DNA of 64,000 nt from Catenaria anguillulae PL171 (taxonomy: Eukaryota > Blastocladiomycota > Blastocladiomycetes > Blastocladiales > Catenariaceae), in NCBI GenBank assembly GCA_002102555.1, contig MCFL01000010.1:248001-312000 (forward strand). Direction: 5' to 3'. The notes beneath the pieces were generated by a model. That model saw nothing but the letters and a program-made list of their open reading frames with translations. It was not told where the DNA came from and made no database searches. Below, one piece after another: positions 37,960 through 47,325 of the stretch (within the stretch, counting starts at the first letter, position 1; each line of letters starts with the position of its first letter). Both the position numbers and the translations under genes were made by a program.

Positions 37960-39839
37960 CTCGCAGATTCTTCCCGCGGAACTCGGCGACGTATGCATCA
38001 CGCTGGAACATTGAGTCGTACTCGGTAAAGCGCCGAATAATCCTGTCAAGAAATCAAGACGCTGAATCAGGTACAGCAGCGCCAGTAATTGAACGACTTG
38101 GAAGAAGCGACCGAACCTTTTGACATTGGGCCCAACTCCGCCGGCTGTTTCAGACTGAAGCGCCCATTCGAATAAAGCGCCATAAATGAGCAATCGGGCG
38201 TTGACGTTCATATTGGCAGCGTCGAATGTGTTTGGCAGCAGTTGCACATCCAATCAATTGAGATGGCGATGGTTGGTGACCGTTGAGCACACGCGCTACA
38301 TATGCAACACATTGGAAGATAGGATTGTGAATGGCTTGGAATCGGAAGACCACGTGCTGTAGAGAATCATCAATACGAACGGAAACGGTAAAGTGGAACT
38401 GGGTGAGAAGGTCATTGGGGTTCAAATCGATTCCAAACATGCGGTTGCCGTGTTGGATTGCGCTCGTGATTGTGAGTGTGAGGATGTCAACAATGCCCAT
38501 AATGAGCTAAATGGATATTGTCGGAAACAGAGGTCAGCATTGAGGAAGTCGAATGCAGGTCGCTGAAATTGCAACAACGCACAGGTTCAGATTCGACAAA
38601 TGATGAGACGTGGAAACCCGACCAATGAGGATCCAAGAACTTGGTGTACACAATCTTGCGAATGTTGTCCTAAACAACGGAATGAGAGGTGTCAATCGAG
38701 AGCAATCAATATCGGGAGCACAGCATCACTGAGTCAAATCAATGTACCTCGTCAAGGTCGTGTTTCTGCAGTTGCTGAACGAGCGATTCGACGACATCGA
38801 TGATTTGCAGCTGGCCATGAGACAAGTATTAACATGGCCATTCCATTCGTGAGGACCAATGAACGAGAGGGAATGTTCAACACATACCACGGTCGGAACA
38901 GTTGGCGAAGACTTGATCCTTCCTGACCGTGTTGTATGTTGAACCTGATGTTGAACTTCCGCGAAGGATCAAGCTGCGCTCAAGGCGTCGATTTCCTCGA
39001 TGCTGCGTTTGGGCGAGAGCGAGACGCCAACCATCAACTTGTCGTACATCTCGGTGAAAATTCTTCCCTCTTCTACACAGGAAAACATGGCCCAACTGAG
39101 TATTGAACGACGTGACAGATTGGGCCAGAGTCCAAAAGGAAAAGAAGCATACCGCCCAACCCTGGAGGCGCAAGCCGATGACAGAGCCGAGTTGGTCTGT
39201 GCGCAATAGCAGTCGCTGAAAGGCGCTGATTCGGAGATGGGAATCGGGCGTGTAGACCAAGCTGAGCAGAGCGGCCAGCCGAGCAAAGTTGCGTTCGCCG
39301 AGATCGCGGTCTTGGCCACCCATAGTAGTCGCAAATCAATGGCCCGAGCATGTTCTCTGTGAGAAGTAGAGACAAGAGGTTAGATGGCTCTCACAGGGTG
39401 CATTGCCAACAATAAACATTACCATTACGCGACTGGTGGTGCTGGCACCCAACAACAAACGAGACACGGGCTGCGCAAAACCTGCGTGCGCGACCCAGGG
39501 ACGTAATCGACGTGGCCGTCGACTTCGTCGGAAAAGTACAGCCTGTCTGAGAAATGGCACCGAGGGGGGGGGGGGGATAGCGGGGTCTTTGCGACTCATG
39601 AGCGCATTGACCAGGGGAACGCTTGGCATGGTGCCCGATGCGCGACGGTCGTGCTTGAATGTCTCTTGGTATGCAGCAAGCACGGTGAAAATCAACGTCG
39701 CACAAAAGCCAGTTGGTGTTGACGACCAAATTCGTGGTCGTGGACAAGGACTGACACGCTGGAAGTGGACAGGCATGCTGCCCGCTCCTTGAAGCGGTGT
39801 GGGCCGAATCGAGCTGGTTGCCGTGCGAGATGTGGTCAT
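37960..39839 (-). CDS. Unrecognised multi-exon gene upstream of Gag
   Basis: Several stretches look like real coding in shifting frames with short introns between them: TLIFTVLAAYQETFKHDR near 39690, ERNFARLAALLSLVYTPD near 39270, EGRIFTEMYDKLMVGVSLSP near 39060 (after an intron of about 95 bases), LQIIDVVESLVQQLQKHDLD near 38790, then SGFHVSSFVESEP, IMGIVDILTLTITSAIQHGN near 38490, FRFQAIHNPIFQCVAYVARV, ANMNVNARLLIYGALFEWAL near 38220 and EYDSMFQRDAYVAEFRGKNL. Introns near 38680-38760 and 38510-38580 have GT/AG ends. At least two frame changes are needed, and a 13-base G run sits in it at 39564. I do not recognise the family. It may be a decaying gene or part of the same mobile context as the Gag. 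Confidence 0.4.
39564..39576. repeat. G homopolymer, 13 bases
   Basis: Uninterrupted G13 inside the unrecognised gene, read as a proline run on the minus strand. Its length is likely to be unstable or misassembled, and it may explain the frame change there. Confidence 0.9.
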
Positions 39840-40087
39840 CTAGCAGGCGCTATTCATGGTCTCCAGCCATGATGGGTGAGGCATGGAGCTCGAGGGTGAG
39901 GCAGAGGTGCTGTTGGGCCGTGGCTGCCCGATCGACGACTTACAAATTACGAAGCGCAGCCATCGATGCCATGGATTGCGATCGGAGGCGGAGCCGGCCC
40001 GAGCTCGAGTCGGTGACAATGGCAGCCCAAGCGAGCTAAGAATGCTATTTCCACACAAAGAACACTCTGCAAAACGTCGAATCCGCA

Positions 40088-40914
40088 ATGTACTCGTCCA
40101 TGCTCGGCCTGCGGTCCGCCTCGGCCTCGGCCGCCGCCCCCCGCCTCCAACTGAACTTCTACCGCCGCGTCCCGAGCGCCCTGACGCCTGGCCAGCTGTC
40201 TCGCCGCACGCAATCCACCACCTCCGGTCCCGCTTCAACTGACCCACCAACGTCCCCCACCTCTCCTGCCTCGCCCTCGCCCTCGGCAACTGTGCCCACT
40301 ACTCTGCGCACGTCGCCCATCCTTCGCCCCTGGTCCTCCATCCCGTCTGCCCCGAAATACCTCGGGCTCGCGGGCCTGCTCCCATTTCTCGGCACTGCGC
40401 TCGGCGCATACACGTGTGTGCCGACCGACATCTTGGGTTTTCAAATGCTGCAAGCAACGTATGGCGCGTCCATCTTGTCGTTCATGGGCGCTATTCATTG
40501 GGGCACCGGCATGAGTGCCACAGGTCGTACGTTGCCATTCCCGTATCATACTGACCTCAATGATGAGCTCCCGAGCTGACGACCGATTTTCTCATGTCAT
40601 ATCATATCATAGCGCAATCCACGGTCAATTCGCGATACATCCTCTCGACGGTCCCTTGCCTCGTCGGGTTTGTTTCGCTCAACTTGCCGCCCGATGTGGC
40701 CTTGGTCGTGCAATCCGCAGGCTTTTCCGTATTGGCCGCTTGGGACACGCGCGCGTGGAAGCGCGGCGAGGTGCCCGAATGGTACCCGACGCTGCGCTAC
40801 TTGCTGACGGGCGTCGTGGTCGCCACGCTTGGGGGTACGTGGTGGGCGGGCAAGCGGCCAATTAAGGGGTTGGCGTTTGAGTTGGGCAATGTGCCAGAGA
40901 AGAAAAAGGCTTGA
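40088..40914 (+). CDS. TMEM69/DUF3429 mitochondrial membrane protein
   Basis: Exons 40088-40526 and 40613-40914 (GTACGT donor) give 246 residues. The N-terminus is Arg/Ser/Ala-rich with no acidic residues (LGLRSASASAAAPRLQLNFY), a good mitochondrial presequence. The membrane core is YLGLAGLLPFLGTALGAY, then YGASILSFMGAIHWG, then YILSTVPCLVGFVSLNLP, ALVVQSAGFSVLAAWD and LLTGVVVATLGGTWWAG. The A-x-Y-G-A-x-I-L-S-F-x-G-A-I-H-W-G motif defines the DUF3429/TMEM69 family, found in bacteria and mitochondria with no established activity. Likely located in the inner membrane. The donor at 40527 was chosen because it fits the GTACG pattern of the neighbours; GTCGT at 40524 gives the same frame. Confidence 0.85.
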
Positions 40915-41052
40915 GTGACATCAAGAATGATGATTCAACGAATCAATATGTATTTGGTTTGTGTTGTTGGTAAAGGGATGCTGGTGATCTGGGTTGGGGT
41001 GTGCGGGATAGGCGGGAAAACCAACACAACAAGACATGACAAGAAACACCCG

Positions 41053-41063
41053 CCCCCCCCCCC
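41053..41063. repeat. C homopolymer, 11 bases
   Basis: Uninterrupted C11 in the short gap between two convergent genes. One of three long G/C runs within 4 kb. Confidence 0.9.
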
Positions 41064-41154
41064 TGGCTTGCTTTCTGGGACGGGCCTGGCGAGAGAAACA
41101 CATTATGTACGAAAGGGTGTGCTCAGTTTCGCAGGCATCCGTCACCCAGGCATG

Positions 41155-42441
41155 TTACTCTTCACTGCCCATTTCCAGAGGGGCACATCCAGGAATACTC
41201 GCCGCGCTGCTCGACCGGCGGCAATACTCTGGCGGCACCAAGAGCTCGGCAACCAAACTTGTCGGGCTCATGGATCCACTCGGACGCCCCGAATCGGTGC
41301 TCATCATCATGGCACTGCGGCGCACTTGAAACATGGGCGGGTTCATGACTTGAATTGGGGATCCGGCCTCGGACGCACTTGCCGCCGAAGCTGCTGTGCC
41401 CAACGGATCATGGCCACTTGTGGCCGATGCGCGCGTGACAAGCTGGGCAGGCGGTGGGGCCATGGACATGCCAGGCGCGTACGAGTAGGAGCGGCGAAGT
41501 TGTGAGTACGACGCCGAGGCAGCCAACATCATGTTCTGCAGGTCCAAGGCGGCAGCAGGGGCAAGCGACGGCGCGGGCCCATGTTGCGACATGGCCCCAG
41601 AGTGTGTTGCGTGGCGGTGCAAATGCGACGTGGCGCCGGCAGCCATGTGCCTGGCGTGTGTGGCCGCGTCGTCGCTCATGTGCCGCACAAATGACGAGTA
41701 TTGAATGGAAGCTTGGCGGCGGAGACTATAAAGCCCGTGATAAATCCAGAGTCAGGCAATCTGATTTTGTGAGGGAAAGGGGGAAGTATTGCAGGCATAC
41801 CATTCGACACATTCGTGCTTGCGCTTGTGCCTGGCCACCTCCTCATTGTGCCTGTGCAACTTTTCGACTTTTTCCTGCCTCTTCCTTGCCGCCCGTTCCT
41901 GTGCGGCCTTGTGGTTGGCGTCGAGCCTGGCCGCCAGCTCCGTGACACGCGCATGCCGTTTGTCAACAACCTCACGGACGTGCGCGTCATTGTGCTGGTG
42001 CAAGTGGTCGTGCATGCGGTCTTGAAGGGCGGCAAGGCGGGTCATGGCGGCTTGGTGGTCTGCGGCGGCGTGCGAGGCAGAGTCGTGGGCAAGGCGGGAG
42101 ACAGCGTGCAAGTTGGGTTCGGTGAAGCGGCGAGACACCTTGGAGGAGGCGCGTTTCGTTGCCAAGGCGGGAGGCGAGGGTGGGCTGCCAGTGGCGGCGG
42201 CGGTTGGGAGGATGTCAAAGGCGACAGAGCACTTCTTGGCCTTGAGGTTGGAGACGGGGAGCGGGCCAAGGTCGACCACATCTTGGTCTTGGTGATCGAC
42301 GTGGCGATGGTGGTATTGTGGGTGAGTGCCGAGCATGGTTGGAATGTTAACGATGGTTTGAGAGATGGACTGACTGACTTTGGGCACAAACAGTCGAGAC
42401 GGGGACGATGGAACGGGCTGTGCCAGGGGTTTATATAACAT
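41155..42441 (-). CDS. Coiled-coil protein of unknown function
   Basis: Two exons, 42441-41801 and 41725-41155, joined in frame. The start at MLYKPLAQPV is chosen for position; the frame is open further upstream to 42642. A disordered N-terminus with RRFTEPNLHAVSRLAHDSA is followed by a His/Ala-rich helical stretch (AAMTRLAALQDRMHDHLHQH, AARKRQEKVEKLHRHNEEVA) that should form a coiled coil, and a disordered C-terminus with Met, Ser and Pro, including SYSQLRRSYSYAPGMSM. No catalytic motif is seen. The composition is like that of cytoskeletal or flagellar coiled-coil proteins, but that is only suggestive. Confidence 0.6.
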
Positions 42442-43484
42442 AAGGTTGTCCGTTGCTTTCCGTCTTTCGGGAAGTCGCTGTGTGGGAAACGGCACTGGCA
42501 CTGAAGCTTTGAGTGCGCCGAGCTCAGCAGCGAGCGAGCAACAAACACGCTTCGCGTTGCTTTCTCGAGAGAACCCCGCACTTGGCCACCAGTGAGCAGC
42601 GAGGTTGGGCCCTTCACAACTGGCCCCAGAAACCAGGAACACTAGTAATGCAGGATGAGGTATGTATCAAAATGGGCGAGTGCCACCGATCCCACATCGC
42701 CCATCCAACGCAACGCGGGTAGTAGTGACCAAATGTGGTCGATATGTGGTATGTGGGAAAGCCTCGGATAATGTGATCGTGCATGGAGTCAAGGTCCAGC
42801 CTCTTACATGTATGTATTCGACATCGAATGACAAGGAAAAAGGAGAAAGTGGGCACAGCCCGTGGATCAACTGGATCGGTGGATAGCCTCATTGACCGAC
42901 CCTCGTGAGACGCGTCAGAGTTTGTCATCGGCTGCGCCAACTCAATCTCGTCCCGTCCCTCCCATAAGGAACGACATATGCATACTCAAGCAAATCATGG
43001 TCGAATCGGCGGATGGCTGGGTTCGGATCGAACATTGGTACTTCCGGTATGATAATTGGTACGGTATGATAAGTAATGTGGCGTCAATGTGAACGTTTGT
43101 TTCCACCGGCCTGCCTTCTTATCCGAGTCTGTGGTCGACCACGGTGCAAGCTTGACCAACGTCCCAGACGGAATCGACTGTGTCGCCGTGATTCGCAACC
43201 AGACTTCCCCACCACGTGCTTTGGGCTCCATAATTACTGTGGCGGCCCTCGAAGTATCGCAATGAGCCAGCGTGGACTGCCACACTGATCACCCGCAAGC
43301 AGCCCACACGCAAGTCAACGCTGGAACAACGAGCCATCGAGCAAATGGACACATTCTGGACAGCAGCGGACGCGGCCGTAAACCGTACATAATGCCCGGA
43401 CCGCCCGCACCCCTCACTCTCTCTCATCCCCCCCCCCCCCGAGCCACTCGTGTTTGACTTAATGCCATGTACATGCTTCCGTAT
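42442..43484. other. Intergenic, about 1 kb without a gene
   Basis: Only short non-coding-looking frames. Contains a C13 homopolymer at 43428-43440 just before the decayed ankyrin-like gene. No repeats or RNA genes recognised. Confidence 0.45.
43428..43440. repeat. C homopolymer, 13 bases
   Basis: Uninterrupted C13 directly upstream of the ankyrin-like pseudogene. Confidence 0.9.
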
Positions 43485-44690
43485 GCAATCGCCACAAAAC
43501 ACGAATGAAAACCTACCCACGCCCGCCGTGCCGCGTCCCGCATCGGCGACGACGCCGCCCGCTCTGATCCTGGACGTCGCCTACCTCGTTTGCGTGTGGG
43601 CCTTCCGGCCGCCGGGCCGATGCGACGTGCACGCTGCCATTGTGCCATACCTCAACGTGCTTGGCCTGTGCCCGCGCTAGCGGAACTGCCGAGCGTTGCT
43701 CGATGTCATGTTGAATTGGGTTTACGATGCGACTTGTGCCCAGCTGCGGCCGCTGCAGTTTGCGGCCGCGTGCGTAAGGGGCAATAAATGCGTGATTGAT
43801 GAGGTTTCGGGCAAGGGCGACTTGGATGTGCTGGAATGGTGGTTTGCGCATTCGCCGCCCCTGTTCTTCGACTGGTCCAAAGCCGCAATGGATGCGGCAA
43901 ATGCCGATGGGCATCTGGATATTGCCAAGTGGTCGTTTCGTAACCGGGGTCTTGATCCAGAGCCGAAACAGAGCCAGTGCCAATGGGCATTTGCAAGCCC
44001 TCCGATGGTGGTTTCACAAGTCTGCCACACTCACAGCTCAAGTACGCTGCAGTCGCTATCGACAAGGCTAGTTCCAAAGAACATTTGGAAATTCTCAACG
44101 GGTTGATTCGCCATGCGCTGGGCCGGCCTATTCCAGGCCCATTCCAGCCGCGATGTATGGCTCGTCGCTTGGTGGGAATTGAGTTCTGCATGTCCCGCTG
44201 TGGCCCGTTTGATGATGCAGTTATGCACAATGCGGTGTGCCGCTGGTCGGATTGACGTCTTGGAATGGTGGTATCGCTGAGCGACTACTACCGTCCATTC
44301 ATGTCCGTTCACTGACCGCACACAGGTGGCATTTGCGCAGCAGGAGTTTGCCACCGCACCTGTGCTTGGTTTGAGAAGCTCCTTGGCGAGCCGCCCGGCG
44401 GTCCCGATTGCGTCGCAATTGGGTGTAAAGCCGGTCATCGTCATGCAGATGGTTGAGCGAATGGGCTTTTTGGACCTGACGTACGAGAGCGATCATGTGT
44501 CGTCACTGTGTTCTTCTGTCTGGCTGTGTGAGCTGATGTTCTTGTCCCATTTGCATCAAACGGCGGACGCTCAAGATGCCCTCTTGAAGGCGAGTTTGGT
44601 GGGTCATTTGCCTGTATTCCAGTTCCAGTGGTTGAAGCATGTTGGGATTGTTGTCGTGAATGTTGGCCTGTGCACCCCTTGCATCAGTTT
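43485..44690 (+). pseudogene. Decayed W-rich ankyrin-like repeat gene
   Basis: The same repeat type as the 6286-8562 gene is spread over several frames. The N-terminal segment TPPALILDVAYLVCVWAF matches the N-terminal helices of the intact gene, then after a stop comes LQFAAACVRGNKCVIDEVSG, GDLDVLEWWFAHSPP, AANADGHLDIAKWSF; in a second frame ANGHLQALRWWFHKSA; in a third EHLEILNGLIRHALG; and near 44580 DALLKASLVGHLPVFQFQWL. At least three frame changes and one in-frame stop separate them, and no intron set joins them. It is most likely a dead family member, truncated compared with the 758-residue intact protein. Confidence 0.65.
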
Positions 44691-44852
44691 GTGTATGTTT
44701 TCTGTGCCTTTCTTTTGTGTTCCGTCCTTCAGTTCAATCCCTTATATCAAAGACAGGGATTCATTCCAGCTGGCCTTTGGTCTCGATCAGATCAGATCGC
44801 TTAGGAAAAAAAACGAACTGTATGCGCTTGCAAGTACAAGAAACCAAATATA

Positions 44853-46580
44853 CTACAACACCTCTTCCATTGCTTTTGTGACCTCGACCCACCTTGCCCA
44901 CTCTTCCGTAGCCATCCTCTTGCCATACTCTTTAGCGCCCTCATCACCCACCCCATCCACATCGCGATCCGCAGGCACACTTTCCACTTTTCCCCTTCCC
45001 TCGGCATACCGCCGAATCCGCTCCTCAAACTCGAGTGGACTCCACGCAAATTTGGCCATACCCGCAAACCACGTCCTGGCCAATATCTGCACAACAAGCG
45101 TGTACAAGAGCAAAAGCGCCAAATACACGCCCGCGCGCCGCGACCTTACCGCCCGGCCATGCGCCTCGACAGGCGCTAGCATCATCCACATCCTATGCTT
45201 GCTGCCCGCGGCGCCACCCAGCACATTAGGCACGCCAAGCCGGACGCCAAACTTGAGCACCTGGCCAAGCCGCCTGACCCACCGGACAGGCGCGCCTGTG
45301 CGAAACGCGCGCGGGCTAGGCGACCTGGCTGCGTGGACGAGCACGCGGAGCACAGGTACAAGGTGTGCCGGGTGAACGTGTATGTCACCCTTGACATAGG
45401 CGTGGATCAAGCCTTGGACGGGATCTGGGCATAAGGCGAGCCATTCCCACGCGTCGGCCTCGAGCACGTGCACTTGCACGCCCTGGGCAAGCGAGCCCGT
45501 ACCCAGCATGATGGGCGGGGCCAACGGGTCGGCGTCGCGCAGCACGAGCGGGATCCCGAGCGTTTTGGCGGCGTGTGGCCAGGCGGCGCCTGGGCCAGTG
45601 GCGAGCAAGGCTCGGGTTTGGCGGGCGAGGGCGGACCCGTGCAGGGCGCGAATGGTGCGTGCTTGGCCGAGGGCGAGTTGTGGGGCGTCGCGCGTGTAAA
45701 TCGGAGGGCGGGCGTACACCCAGAGCTTTTGCGTGAATGCAAGCCCGTAGGCTTGGTAGAGGACGCGCGGGAGGGTGAGCAAGATGGTGGTTGGGTAATC
45801 GCCAAACAGCGTGCGCAGCAACGTGAGCGGGCCCAACGTGAGTGGGACGAGTTGGCGGGCGCGCAGGTCGGCCGTGAGCACCTTTTGCATGGAAGGTGCA
45901 AGCGGATCCGTGATGCTGGGCGGATCGGGAATTTCCATGGTTAGCTTGATGTCGAGACGGCGAGCTGCGTCCGGTGACAAGGTGAGCACATGGTACACGC
46001 CTGCGCGCGTGTTGAATGGCGACACGTGGAACGCTCGGCCCACGGTGAAGGCATGCGAGTAGGCGCGCGAGTTTTTCGCGGGTAAAGGTGTGGCGTTATG
46101 GGCAGGGTTGCACAGGTAAACGTGGCGCTCGCCAAACGTGTTGTTGACCTCGAGCACAATGCAGGCGAGCTGGGCCGGGTTGGTGGCCGAATAGCAATAG
46201 TAGGTGGTGAGCGGGTTGAATGCATAGTTGAGGTAGCGCGGCATGGTGACCATGAAGACCCGGCCGACGTGTGCGGGCTGAATGCTGCCGGCAGACTGGT
46301 CCTTGACGATGGCGAGCAGCTTTGCGCGGATGGACTGGTGGCCCGCAGTGAGGTAGTCCTTGTTCCAGACGGCGAGCGGGCGCAGCTTGTTGTGTGCAAT
46401 GACTCCCAGGGACTGGCGCTCGACCGTGCCCGCTTCGAGGTCGGCCAGGTCGACGCCCAAGTAGAGGACCGGGTACGTGAAGGCGCGGCGGCGCGGGTGG
46501 ACGCGGGCGTGAGTGGTGGTGCCGAGCAGCAGGCAGTTGGGCAGTGGGCCCGAGGGCAGGTCCGTGTCGTGGGTCGTCAT
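44853..46580 (-). CDS. DUF1365-family protein
   Basis: Single exon of 575 residues from the ATG at 46580; the frame is open to 46745 but the extra residues look like leader. The DUF1365 signature is clear: HARVHPRRRAFTYPVLYLGVDL, SIRAKLLAIV, VFMVTMPRYLNYAFNPLTTYY, LEVNNTFGERHVY, AFHVSPFN and later YPTTILLTLPRVLYQAYGLA. (The first motif is the H-x-R-x-x-P-x-x-H/R-x-F-x-Y-P start of the family.) The C-terminal third is extra, with one membrane helix (YLALLLLYTLVVQILARTWF) and a charged tail. In bacteria this family sits next to cyclopropane-fatty-acid synthase and a flavin amine oxidase and is thought to act in lipid modification; no such partner is present here. Confidence 0.85.
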   Translation of the reverse strand: MTTHDTDLPSGPLPNCLLLGTTTHARVHPRRRAFTYPVLYLGVDLADLEAGTVERQSLGVIAHNKLRPLAVWNKDYLTAGHQSIRAKLLAIVKDQSAGSIQPAHVGRVFMVTMPRYLNYAFNPLTTYYCYSATNPAQLACIVLEVNNTFGERHVYLCNPAHNATPLPAKNSRAYSHAFTVGRAFHVSPFNTRAGVYHVLTLSPDAARRLDIKLTMEIPDPPSITDPLAPSMQKVLTADLRARQLVPLTLGPLTLLRTLFGDYPTTILLTLPRVLYQAYGLAFTQKLWVYARPPIYTRDAPQLALGQARTIRALHGSALARQTRALLATGPGAAWPHAAKTLGIPLVLRDADPLAPPIMLGTGSLAQGVQVHVLEADAWEWLALCPDPVQGLIHAYVKGDIHVHPAHLVPVLRVLVHAARSPSPRAFRTGAPVRWVRRLGQVLKFGVRLGVPNVLGGAAGSKHRMWMMLAPVEAHGRAVRSRRAGVYLALLLLYTLVVQILARTWFAGMAKFAWSPLEFEERIRRYAEGRGKVESVPADRDVDGVGDEGAKEYGKRMATEEWARWVEVTKAMEEVL

Positions 46581-47325
46581 GGGTTGGCGGCTTGGTGGGG
46601 CCGACGGCGAGTTGGATGAGGGCCAGGGAGAAGCGGCGCGAGGCAGAGGTGGCGGCGGCGTCCAACCTACTCTTGGTCTACAGAAATGAACCGTTTCGGA
46701 ATTGGTTCGAACACTTATGCTGCATATAATACATAAATGCACCAATCAAGATCGGATTTTTAGACAGGCCGAATCCGATCAGATCAATGCCATGCTTGCC
46801 ATTGGCTTGCCATCAGTCAGCATGCATTTGTGACGGGCCGTCGATCCGGTTCCAAGACGGATGCATCGGCCCCAGTGGTTCCCGTAGTTCCCTGTCACGT
46901 CGGCAATCGTGGGATTTCGGCCTGGTCCGCGGCCCGCCCGGATCCAACCATGGCCTGGAGCACGACATAGACTGTAGACTCGCCACATGCGCGAGCCATT
47001 CGCCCGATGAAGCTCAAGTGACCAACCAATTGTTTACGCATGCAACAAAGCCATCGCGATTCATCTTTCCAATCTGGTCAACATAATGAGAAAATGATGA
47101 TGAAGGATGGAGCCGCGACATTTGCCAGCTCCCGGCAATATCTCCATGCATTTAACCTATTACACTTCGTAATACGAACGGGCAGTCTGTATAAAGCCTT
47201 CGGCGACTCCGGGCCTCCCTCTCTGACTGCACGTCCAGCAACCATCACCTCCACATGCTTCAAGTCTTCGCGCCTCACACAGGTCACACCGACATCTCCT
47301 TTAAACGACTCAAATCATCATCACA
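46581..47325. promoter_or_regulatory. Divergent intergenic region, DUF1365 and GGT-like genes
   Basis: About 740 bases between divergent starts; no coding signal. A TATAAAG at about 47190 lies 135 bases upstream of the GGT-like start and is a candidate TATA element. Confidence 0.4.
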
